Source: Planctomycetaceae bacterium (GTDB lineage Bacteria; Planctomycetota; Planctomycetia; Planctomycetales; Planctomycetaceae). From it: DNA of 12,206 nucleotides. Position numbers and translations under genes: made by a program. Location of the stretch: contig WFOZ01000699.1 in assembly GCA_015487825.1 (NCBI GenBank), forward strand, positions 1 to 12,206, in the 5' to 3' direction. The notes under the pieces were generated by a model. It did no database searches. It was not told where the DNA came from and saw only the letters and a list, made by a program, of their open reading frames with translations. This document shows, one piece after another, positions 6,869 through 12,206 of the stretch. Numbering within the stretch: position 1 is the stretch's first letter; every line of letters starts with the position of its first letter.

Positions 6869-7135
6869 CGTAAGTCTACGTCCGATAAGCACTTAAAGAA
6901 GTGGAGGATAGGGGGCTCGAATGCGGGTACCCAATCTCGTAACCCTGTGGGGAATAAGTCACTTACGGAAAATGACAATTCACTGGGAGTATCTGGGGAG
7001 TGTGTTGAGTTCATCAATTGTCATTGCATGGCAAAACTTGATCCGACCCTCAGTAAGATTATCGATGCTTGGAACACCCTTCCAGAGCCAATCAGAAAAG
7101 CAGTGGAGGCGATTTGCCTTAATCCTATTTCATAA
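6869..7135 (+). pseudogene. Relic resembling the C-terminal tail of a tyrosine integrase
   Basis: A plus-strand frame is open from 6869 to a TAA at 7135 and runs through the tRNA-derived fragment. Its last ~28 residues (from LDPTLSKIIDAWNTLPEP to AVEAIC) match the pattern I recall at the C-terminus of planctomycete site-specific integrases, roughly DPxLxxhhxAWxxLPxxIRxAhxAhh. No catalytic R..HxxR..Y region is present. The longest possible independent start (GTG 6947 or ATG 7028) would leave only a tail. It may be a decayed integrase, or the tail left behind when the att site lies inside the integrase 3' end, so that integration separates the body (expected at the far end) from the tail. A small independent protein is also possible. 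Confidence 0.45.
6902..6921 (-). other. tRNA 3'-end fragment, candidate attachment site (att)
   Basis: The minus strand reads TTCGAGCCCCCTATCCTCCA: a T-loop (TTCGAGC), the 3' half of a T-stem (CCCCT), the 3' half of an acceptor stem (ATCCTCC) and discriminator A. The bases before it (CCGCA) do not pair with the T-stem half and no tRNA 5' part lies upstream, so this is a fragment, not a gene. A73 and U70 (for a G3:U70 pair) point to tRNA-Ala more than tRNA-Ser. A 3' fragment of this kind is what remains at one junction when an element integrates into a tRNA gene. Its orientation predicts that the element lies to the right and that the intact tRNA is at the far right end, outside the window. 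Confidence 0.6.
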
Positions 7136-7220
7136 AGTGTCCAATTCGATCTGTGTGGGTGAAATAAAAAACTTTCGTCATATCTTTATGTGCTATTTGA
7201 GGCACGTGTGGAGATGTGCG

Positions 7221-7257
7221 TGTAAAAGGGGACCACTTGCGCGTCGAAAGTGGCCCC
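7221..7257. repeat. Imperfect inverted repeat resembling an IS21-family end
   Basis: GGGGACCACTT (7228-7238) and AAGTGGCCCC (7248-7257) are reverse complements except for one extra A, across a 9-nt loop and preceded by TGTAAAA. IS21-family termini carry repeated GGGGxCCACTT-like blocks starting with TG, so this may be a remnant of such an end. Alternatively it is a stem ending transcripts from the integrase relic. No istA or istB sequence is visible. Confidence 0.3.
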
Positions 7258-7368
7258 ACCTGGGATTGAACTGTTCAGTGGGGGTGGAGTTCCCCAAGAA
7301 TAGTGGACATGAGAATTGCGTGGTCATCATATTCCCCAACAAGTTGTAGCAGTTAATGCGATTACCTC

Positions 7369-7397
7369 TTGACGTTATTGGCAATTGGTGGTAAGAT
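7369..7397 (+). promoter_or_regulatory. Strong sigma70-like promoter of the right-hand operon
   Basis: TTGACG (7369-7374), a 17-nt spacer and TAAGAT (7392-7397) form a near-consensus promoter. It would start RNA about 30 nt before the first gene (ATG 7434). It is the only good promoter ahead of six same-strand, mostly overlapping genes and probably drives all of them. Confidence 0.7.
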
Positions 7398-7407
7398 ATT
7401 ATTACCA
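7389..7407. promoter_or_regulatory. Palindromic candidate operator overlapping the -10 box
   Basis: TGGTAA (7389-7394) and TTACCA (7402-7407) are perfect 6-bp arms 7 nt apart, covering the -10 box and the expected start site. A repressor bound here would block the polymerase. The XRE protein encoded as the second gene is the natural candidate for autoregulation, with the ImmA peptidase removing it. Confidence 0.5.
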
Positions 7408-7424
7408 TTGGTCATGTTCACTTC

Positions 7425-7430
7425 GGGAGA
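7425..7430 (+). promoter_or_regulatory. Ribosome binding site of the first operon gene
   Basis: GGGAGA lies 3 nt before ATG 7434 and 6 nt before the adjacent ATG 7437. The spacing favours the second ATG, so the mature protein may begin MESQK rather than MMESQK. Confidence 0.5.
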
Positions 7431-7433
7431 CGT

Positions 7434-7724
7434 ATGATGGAAAGCCAAAAGCTCAGAATGATAGTTATCGATACTTTACGCGACCTAATTGAAGAAGGTG
7501 CTCCAATCATTTCAGACAACACAAACCCCATTTCGGAACTTGGGCTGACAAGTGACGATGGGCTGGACTTCGCGTGCATTATTAGCGAAAAACTCGGTTT
7601 TCATATTGACGAGAAGGTGAATCCATTTATTTGCGATGATGGAGATGAGGAGCGAAACGTGAGTAAAATAATAGCTCTGGTCAAACAATGTGGTGAACAG
7701 ACCGTTGAGGTGACTAATGAATGA
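7434..7724 (+). CDS. Acyl-carrier-protein-like small protein
   Basis: A 96-residue acidic protein. Residues 34-55 (SELGLTSDDGLDFACIISEK, then LG) align with the carrier-protein core ELGxDSLDxVELVMxLEExF. S40 falls on the serine that carries 4'-phosphopantetheine in ACPs, although the usual DSL is TSD here. The first helix (RMIVIDTLRDLIEEG) and final helix (VSKIIALVKQCG) complete the four-helix pattern at about ACP length. If modified, it would tether an acyl or aminoacyl group; if not, it is a scaffold of the same fold. The family is unknown to me in detail. It opens the operon, directly behind the promoter, and overlaps the XRE gene by 8 nt, so it is probably part of the regulatory or sensing module. 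Starting at M2 is equally likely. Confidence 0.6.
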   Translation: MMESQKLRMIVIDTLRDLIEEGAPIISDNTNPISELGLTSDDGLDFACIISEKLGFHIDEKVNPFICDDGDEERNVSKIIALVKQCGEQTVEVTNE

Positions 7725-8064
7725 GAATAAACAGCGAGTAATGATCGCACAACGACTTCGAGCGGCGCGAGAACAGGCAGGATTATCGCAAGGGCAAGTG
7801 GCAAAACATTTTAATTTAGCACGGCCGACAATTAGCGAGGTAGAGGCTGGTCGTCGTCGAGTTTCAGGGGAAGAGTTGCAGAACTTCGCAAAGCTCTACA
7901 AGGTTAGTGTTGCCTGGCTTGCGAAAGAAAAGCCGGAGACTGCTAACCCTGCTGTAGAGTTAGCGGCTCGTGAGCTTGCCAAGCTGAAAGATGATGATTT
8001 CAAAAACATCATGAACCTGCTGAAATCGCTTCGTACGAGAGGGCCAAATCAAGATGAACAGTAA
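7717..8064 (+). CDS. XRE-family helix-turn-helix transcriptional regulator
   Basis: A 115-residue DNA-binding protein. Residues 10-65 form a typical Cro/C1-type HTH domain: IAQRLRAAREQAGLSQGQVA, then a recognition segment (LARPTISEVEAGRRRVSGEEL) and the closing LYKVSVAWLA. A charged helical tail (residues 77-107) could serve for dimerisation or contact with the peptidase. It overlaps the preceding gene by 8 nt and the following ImmA-like gene by 11 nt. XRE/ImmA pairs are established repressor and anti-repressor protease partners (for example ImmR/ImmA of ICEBs1). It probably represses the promoter at 7369-7397 through the palindrome there. Confidence 0.92.
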   Translation: MNENKQRVMIAQRLRAAREQAGLSQGQVAKHFNLARPTISEVEAGRRRVSGEELQNFAKLYKVSVAWLAKEKPETANPAVELAARELAKLKDDDFKNIMNLLKSLRTRGPNQDEQ

Positions 8065-8998
8065 GCAAAATATTGCGAGACAGGCTTTGCGAGGCGCACT
8101 CACGTTGCGAAAACGGTTAAAAATACCGAAAACCTCGCCATTATGTGCTATCGATTGTGCAAATCGACTTGGAGTTGAAGTTTGGTACGCTGGCGGAAGT
8201 AGCTTTAGTGGAATGTACGATAAATCATCTGTAACTATTCTCGTTCCCGCACTGAGGCCAATTGGGTATCAGTCGCTTACCTGCGCCCACGAACTTGGAC
8301 ATTGGTATTTTGGGCATGGCAGCAAGGTGGACGAAATTGGTGACTTCGAAAACGTTTCTAACAGTGATCCTGAAGAACAACTTGCCAATCTGTTTGCAGC
8401 CTATTTTTTGATGCCATCATGGGCAGTGCAAAAAGCGTTTAAAGACCGTGGGTGGAATCCAGCGTTCTGCAATGAGATTGAGATTTATACTGTCGCCACT
8501 TATCTCGGAGTGGGTTATACGGCCTTGATTCAACATATGCGTTGGTCGCTCGGAGCGATCACTTCCGTAAAACAGGATCAGTTGCTGAAATCGTCTCCCA
8601 AGAAAATCAGACAGTCTGTTCTCGGACAAACACAATCCAAGCACGTAGTGATTGCCAATGAATGCTGGCAAAGTATCGCAATTGACTTACGTGTTGGCGA
8701 TTCTGCAATTCTTCCATTGGGAGTGAAGTTCGATTCAAAAACAATTGAAGAGGTTGGTATCGCAAATGATTCAGGCACTATTATTATTGCCCGTGCTCCA
8801 GGTTTCACGCGGGTAGAGACCATGAATGGAAACTGGACTTCGTACGTTCGCGTTTCCCGACAAGAGTATAGAGGGTTAAGTGAAAATCGTCATTTAGAGG
8901 ATCCGGACTTTTATGAATATACCAGTACTGATAAACGAGACGAACTTGTCTCTGGCATGGGGCAAGTTGTTTTTGAAGACTATGAAGCCAGGACATGA
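8054..8998 (+). CDS. ImmA/IrrE-family zinc metallopeptidase with C-terminal extension
   Basis: A 314-residue protein. The zinc motif HELGH is at residues 79-83 (TCAHELGHWYFGH), with the third ligand probably E108 in EEQLANLFAAYFLMP, the standard M78 peptidase arrangement. Members cleave XRE-type repressors when triggered by DNA damage, a partner protein or a metabolite. Residues about 195-275 form a further region with beta-strand-rich composition (GDSAILPLGVKF, GTIIIARAPGF) that is not needed for catalysis and may sense the trigger. It overlaps the XRE gene by 11 nt, which points to a matched repressor/protease pair. It is longer than minimal ImmA proteins of about 150-180 residues because of this extension. 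Confidence 0.92.
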   Translation: MNSKQNIARQALRGALTLRKRLKIPKTSPLCAIDCANRLGVEVWYAGGSSFSGMYDKSSVTILVPALRPIGYQSLTCAHELGHWYFGHGSKVDEIGDFENVSNSDPEEQLANLFAAYFLMPSWAVQKAFKDRGWNPAFCNEIEIYTVATYLGVGYTALIQHMRWSLGAITSVKQDQLLKSSPKKIRQSVLGQTQSKHVVIANECWQSIAIDLRVGDSAILPLGVKFDSKTIEEVGIANDSGTIIIARAPGFTRVETMNGNWTSYVRVSRQEYRGLSENRHLEDPDFYEYTSTDKRDELVSGMGQVVFEDYEART

Positions 8999-9737
8999 CA
9001 CTGCTCCAACTCTAGTTTCAATTTCGGGATTCGAAAATTCATTGCCGGTTGAGGATGAATCGATTCGCATCGCACTGAGCGACGAACTACAGCGGTCTCA
9101 AAAAGATCCGTTTGACGTTTCAGCAATGATTGTATTCCCTTTCAAGCTATGGAGACGCCGAAAAGAAAATATGTCATGTCAAGAGTTTTTTGATTGGTAT
9201 CTCGACTATTATTTTCCGAGATTGAAGGGACGCGATAAAAGGAATTCTCGAGGAACATACTTTGAACGAATGATAAGATATCAAGGCACTAAAAAATCTG
9301 GCAAAACATATAAACTGGAAACTAAAAACCAACTTGGTCAGATCATTGAGAGCTGGAATCGGGACAAAAAGAAAAACAAACGTTCTCGCAAATCTTCGAT
9401 GCAAGCATCATGCTTCGATCCGCCGAAAGATCATAATGGCGCCTCAATGAGTGGATTCCCATGTTTGCAGCAAGTGAGTTTTGCTTACGACGATAATGGA
9501 GGACTCACCGTTAACGCATATTATCCGACGCAATTCGTGTTCGACCGTGCGTATGGCAATTACATCGGATTGGCCCATTTGGGACATTTCATGGCTCATG
9601 AACTAAAGCTTGAACTCGTTCAGTTGAACTGTTTTATTGGCTGTGCTGAGTTAGGCCACAGTAATAAAAAAGGCCTTCGTGACTTGGTAAATGTCGTCCA
9701 GAATGCTATCAGTAATAATTCAGTCACAAATAACTAA
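8913..9737 (+). CDS. Divergent thymidylate-synthase-fold protein
   Basis: A 274-residue protein whose C-terminal half (about 145-250) aligns in order with thymidylate synthase (TS): SWN at 147-149, the nucleophile region GFPC (C184, compare APCH), a strand GGLTVNAYYPTQ (compare GKLSCQLYQRS), GNYIGLAHLGHFMAHELKL (compare [20 protein letters not shown]; N216 matches the dUMP-binding Asn) and IGCAELGHSN (compare GGDTHLYSN). The catalytic Cys and Asn are kept, but the phosphate-binding Arg of QRS and the His after Cys are lost. The TS family also includes dUMP and dCMP hydroxymethylases, so a modified or non-canonical nucleotide substrate is likely. The chosen start overlaps the ImmA-like gene by 86 nt; SLAWGKLF reads like a TS-type N-terminal helix and supports it. 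ATG 8982 (M24) is the alternative. A basic stretch (RDKKKNKRSRK, 150-160) might touch nucleic acid. Confidence 0.7.
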   Translation: MNIPVLINETNLSLAWGKLFLKTMKPGHDTAPTLVSISGFENSLPVEDESIRIALSDELQRSQKDPFDVSAMIVFPFKLWRRRKENMSCQEFFDWYLDYYFPRLKGRDKRNSRGTYFERMIRYQGTKKSGKTYKLETKNQLGQIIESWNRDKKKNKRSRKSSMQASCFDPPKDHNGASMSGFPCLQQVSFAYDDNGGLTVNAYYPTQFVFDRAYGNYIGLAHLGHFMAHELKLELVQLNCFIGCAELGHSNKKGLRDLVNVVQNAISNNSVTNN

Positions 9738-9765
9738 ACGAGCAAACAATTACTAAGGCAGCCCC

Positions 9766-10566
9766 ATGGCATTTTGGAACTTCCAAACTCTTGTACGACG
9801 TGCAAAAGAAGAAGAAATTATTCTGCCGTACAGTGATGTGCAGGCACAAGGCTGTTCTTATGAACTCAAACTTGGCGATGAAGTATGTATAACTTCAGAC
9901 GACACAAAGAAGACTAAGTTAGAAGAAAAAGAGACGATAAAGATTCCTTCAGGCCAGTTTGCACTTTTGATTACTGAAGAAATAGTCGCAATGCCCAAAG
10001 ACACCTTGGCTTTTATTTCAATTAAATTTGGTATCAAGGCTCAGGGGTTGATTAATGTTTCGGGATTTCATGTTGACCCTGGCTTCAAGGGGCGCCTCAA
10101 GTTTTCCGTTTACAATGCAGGGGCACAGAATATCATTCTCAGCAGAGGCGATGTTGTCTTCATGATTTGGTTTTGCAATTTAACGGAGAATACTGAAGAC
10201 GTATATAACGGGGTACATAATGGCCAAATGCATATAACGACCTCAGATGTTCAACGACTGCAAGGTGAAATCGCCTCTCCAGGGCAACTCAGAAAAAAGT
10301 TGGGAGACATTGAACTAAGCCACAGGTATAACAAATGGCTTCAAACACTATTAATTGGTCTTGGGGTAGGCATTGTTATCACCCTTGCTTCGAATTATTT
10401 CAAGAAGCCATCCGACCATGTAATTTTCTACATTAAAGAGAAAGTGAAGATGGAACTTCGTCAAGAAGGGTGGAGGGAAACACCTCTAGCACAATCTGAA
10501 TCACTAAAAAACAGTGCAAAGTCAAAGCCAAGTGCCTTAAAGGGAACAAGCAATGACTCAAAATGA
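9766..10566 (+). CDS. Membrane-anchored dCTP deaminase/dUTPase-fold protein, catalytic Glu absent
   Basis: A 266-residue protein. Residues 20-140 show the trimeric dCTP deaminase/dUTPase fold: SYELKLGDE (31-39), ALLITEEIVAMP (66-77), IKFGIKAQGL (86-95) and the signature HVDPGFKGRLKFSVYN (102-117). In E. coli Dcd the matching segment is IDPGWSGCIVLEFYN with catalytic Glu138. Here that position is S114, and the Dcd serine/arginine loop is also poorly kept, so canonical deamination is doubtful. After a linker comes one transmembrane helix (about 191-212, WLQTLLIGLGVGIVITLASN) and a charged tail. With the N-terminal domain cytoplasmic, the protein would present a nucleotide-binding trimer at the membrane. 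AAGGCAG lies shortly before the ATG. Its 3' end overlaps the kinase gene by 14 nt. It may be a sensor or effector of a deoxynucleotide. Confidence 0.78.
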   Translation: MAFWNFQTLVRRAKEEEIILPYSDVQAQGCSYELKLGDEVCITSDDTKKTKLEEKETIKIPSGQFALLITEEIVAMPKDTLAFISIKFGIKAQGLINVSGFHVDPGFKGRLKFSVYNAGAQNIILSRGDVVFMIWFCNLTENTEDVYNGVHNGQMHITTSDVQRLQGEIASPGQLRKKLGDIELSHRYNKWLQTLLIGLGVGIVITLASNYFKKPSDHVIFYIKEKVKMELRQEGWRETPLAQSESLKNSAKSKPSALKGTSNDSK

Positions 10567-12205
10567 CACTGACGGACAATTGTTCGTGCTTGAGGGATGT
10601 GATAACGTTGGCAAAAGCACAGTCGCAAAAGCACTTTCAAAAACTCTCAGGAAGTTAAACCACAAAGTTAAAGTCTTGTCGTTCCCGGGAAAGAAAGCAG
10701 GATCAATTGGAAAATGGGTTTATGACTTTCATCATGAACCTACTAAAAAGACAATCAACAATACCAGTCTTCAGCTATTGCATATTGCGGCCCATATTGA
10801 CTGTGTTGAGTCACAAATCAAGCCGCTATTGTCACGCGGGTATACCATAATCCTTAATCGTTTCTGGTGGTCGACATGGGCTTACGGAGTTGTTTCCGGA
10901 GTGGAGAAAAAACACCTGAGAAAAATGATCGACTTGGAGGTGGATTTTTGGGCAGAACATCGTCCTGATTGCGTTTTTTTTCTTCGTAGAAGTGACGTCG
11001 AGAAAACGACCGAATCGTTACTTTTGATCAAGGAGTACAAAAAACTTGCTAATCGCGAACAGAAGAAATACCCCGTAGCACAAGTAGTAAATGAAGGAGA
11101 CGTTGCAGACACACTGGAAGTGATTTTGGAAAGAATTCCGGCAGCCAAATGTACTACTTTCAAACCACTACAGAAATTACTGTCATATAACAACAACCGT
11201 ATCCCACAAAATCGAAGTCCCCTCTCTCCATTAGAACCATCTCGCGTCTATGACACTTATTGGCATTTTGCAGTTGCTAGGCAAGAAGTTTTTTTTCGAC
11301 GTCTAAGTAAAACCGTTCCGATAACAACCGATCCAATCCTGTTGGAATACAAATTCACGAATGCGTATCGTGCCGCAGATCGGGTGAGTCAATATCTTAT
11401 TAAAAACGTGATTTACGTTGGCGATCAATCATCAAACGAAGTGTTTTTCCGGATAATGCTGTTCAAAATCTTCAACCGAATCAGTACATGGGAGTTGTTT
11501 ATCGATAAGCTTGGCTCTGTGTGCTTTGAGAACTATTCTTTCTCCTGCTATGACAAGATTTTAACAAAAGCAATCGATGCTGGTCAGAGAATCTATTCGG
11601 CTGCCTACATAATGCCTTCTGGAGGTCGCAATTCGGAATTTGGTAGAAAACATCGTATGCATCTCAAACTAATTGAATCAATGCTTAACGATGAACTGCC
11701 GGATAAGATTGCTCAATGTAATTCAATGAGCGAAGCGTTTACATTATTACGCTCCTATCCAACATTGGGAGACTTTCTTGCCTACCAATATGTAACTGAC
11801 CTCAATTATAGCAATTTGACGGACTTCTCCGAAATGGAATTTGTTGTGGCAGGACCGGGTGCAAGAAATGGAATCCGAAAATGTTTTCAGGACTTCGGAG
11901 GTCTAAATGATGCTGAAATTATTCACATAGTAACTGAACGACAAGAAGAAGAATTCGATGCTCGTGGCCTTGAGTTTAAGGATCTGTTTGGAAGAAAACT
12001 TCAACTAATTGACTGCCAAAATTTGTTTTGTGAAGTCGATAAATACTCTAGGGTTAAGCATCCAGAATTCTCTGGGACCGACAAACGAACAAGAATCAAG
12101 CAGAAATTTCACTTAAATCCTGAACCAATCGAGTATTGGTTCCCACCCAAATGGGGAATCAATCAAATTGTGGAACAGGAGGTTGCAGATGCTACAGGCG
12201 TATAA
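10553..12205 (+). CDS. Thymidylate-kinase-like domain fused to 5-hmdU DNA kinase-type helical domain (DNA base hypermodification family)
   Basis: A 550-residue two-domain protein. Residues 8-195 resemble thymidylate kinase: P-loop EGCDNVGKST (14-23), hydrophobic strand then NRFWWSTWAYG (102-112, compare DRY.DSSLAYQ; the Asp is Asn here) and PDCVFFLRR (138-146). Residues about 232-535 match the helical domain I recall from 5-hydroxymethyl-dU DNA kinases and predicted thymine-hypermodification proteins (Pfam HMUDK_hel and the aGPT pyrophosphorylase group): ARQEVFFRRL (242-251), YKFTNAYRAADRVSQYLI, EVFFRIMLFKIFNRISTWE, YPTLGDFLAYQYVTDLNYS (402-420), FVVAGPGARNGIRKCF (430-445), CEVDKYSRVKHP (493-504). 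In hypermodifying phages such kinases phosphorylate 5-hmdU in DNA before the base is replaced by an amine. The start has AAGGGA about 9 nt upstream. The gene is complete, ending at the window edge. Acting on free nucleotides instead is possible. Confidence 0.8.
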   Translation: MTQNDTDGQLFVLEGCDNVGKSTVAKALSKTLRKLNHKVKVLSFPGKKAGSIGKWVYDFHHEPTKKTINNTSLQLLHIAAHIDCVESQIKPLLSRGYTIILNRFWWSTWAYGVVSGVEKKHLRKMIDLEVDFWAEHRPDCVFFLRRSDVEKTTESLLLIKEYKKLANREQKKYPVAQVVNEGDVADTLEVILERIPAAKCTTFKPLQKLLSYNNNRIPQNRSPLSPLEPSRVYDTYWHFAVARQEVFFRRLSKTVPITTDPILLEYKFTNAYRAADRVSQYLIKNVIYVGDQSSNEVFFRIMLFKIFNRISTWELFIDKLGSVCFENYSFSCYDKILTKAIDAGQRIYSAAYIMPSGGRNSEFGRKHRMHLKLIESMLNDELPDKIAQCNSMSEAFTLLRSYPTLGDFLAYQYVTDLNYSNLTDFSEMEFVVAGPGARNGIRKCFQDFGGLNDAEIIHIVTERQEEEFDARGLEFKDLFGRKLQLIDCQNLFCEVDKYSRVKHPEFSGTDKRTRIKQKFHLNPEPIEYWFPPKWGINQIVEQEVADATGV

Positions 12206-12206
12206 C

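Noticed and set aside
6901..6990. A complete tRNA gene on the minus strand
   Set aside because: Only the T-loop and acceptor 3' half are present; no matching T-stem 5' half, anticodon arm or acceptor 5' half can be placed upstream.
6921..7349. 142-codon plus-strand frame in the boundary region
   Set aside because: It starts inside the tRNA-derived fragment, has no good ribosome site and no motif; the alternative frame there carries the integrase-tail pattern.
10553..12205. Plain housekeeping thymidylate kinase
   Set aside because: The protein is more than twice the usual Tmk length, the DRY aspartate is changed, and the C-terminal 300 residues match the hypermodification helical domain pattern.
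7434..12205. Toxin-antitoxin pair (XRE plus ImmA-like) or simple prophage repressor region
   Set aside because: The pair is embedded in a longer overlapping operon with nucleotide-enzyme folds and no phage structural, replication or lysis genes are present in the window.

Overview
The window reads as a metagenome-assembled contig of a planctomycete or close relative. The evidence is the gene families (a Tat-exported Gfo/Idh oxidoreductase, a PmoA/DUF6807 protein, a xylose-isomerase-like TIM barrel, and a membrane b-type/multihaem c cytochrome fusion) and the style of the palindromic intergenic repeats. This placement is inference, because no rRNA or marker gene is present. The first 17 bases are a sequencing-adapter remnant, not genome.

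Left half (18-6303, all minus strand): this looks like ordinary chromosomal content. In transcription order there is a catabolic cluster: sugar-phosphate isomerase/epimerase-like protein, then secreted PmoA/DUF6807 protein (3 nt apart), then, across a large inverted repeat, a Tat-signal Gfo/Idh dehydrogenase. A 727-bp intergenic region follows. It holds an IS66-type MITE with a perfect 8-bp target duplication and several short palindromic repeats. Next comes a second unit: a 723-residue multihaem cytochrome and, 20 nt further on, the start of a membrane protein cut by the contig end.

Boundary (6304-7433): about 1.1 kb with no intact gene. It carries a 20-bp tRNA 3'-end fragment (6902-6921, minus), immediately followed by a relic resembling the C-terminal tail of a planctomycete tyrosine integrase. 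Together these look like the left attachment site of an integrative element that extends rightwards past the window.

Right half (7434-12205, all plus strand): one compact, mostly overlapping operon behind a strong sigma70-like promoter. It encodes an acyl-carrier-like protein, an XRE repressor, an ImmA/IrrE metallopeptidase, a divergent thymidylate-synthase-fold protein, a membrane-anchored dCTP-deaminase/dUTPase-fold protein that lacks the usual catalytic Glu, and a thymidylate-kinase-like domain fused to a helical domain of the type found in 5-hmdU DNA kinases and thymine-hypermodification proteins. Three consecutive proteins therefore have pyrimidine-deoxynucleotide folds, two of them with altered active sites, under an XRE/ImmA protease switch on a mobile island. 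My reading is an uncharacterised, probably defence-related or DNA-hypermodification-like system that senses, makes or uses a modified thymidine or deoxyuridine nucleotide. The gene content is seen in the sequence; the function is inference.
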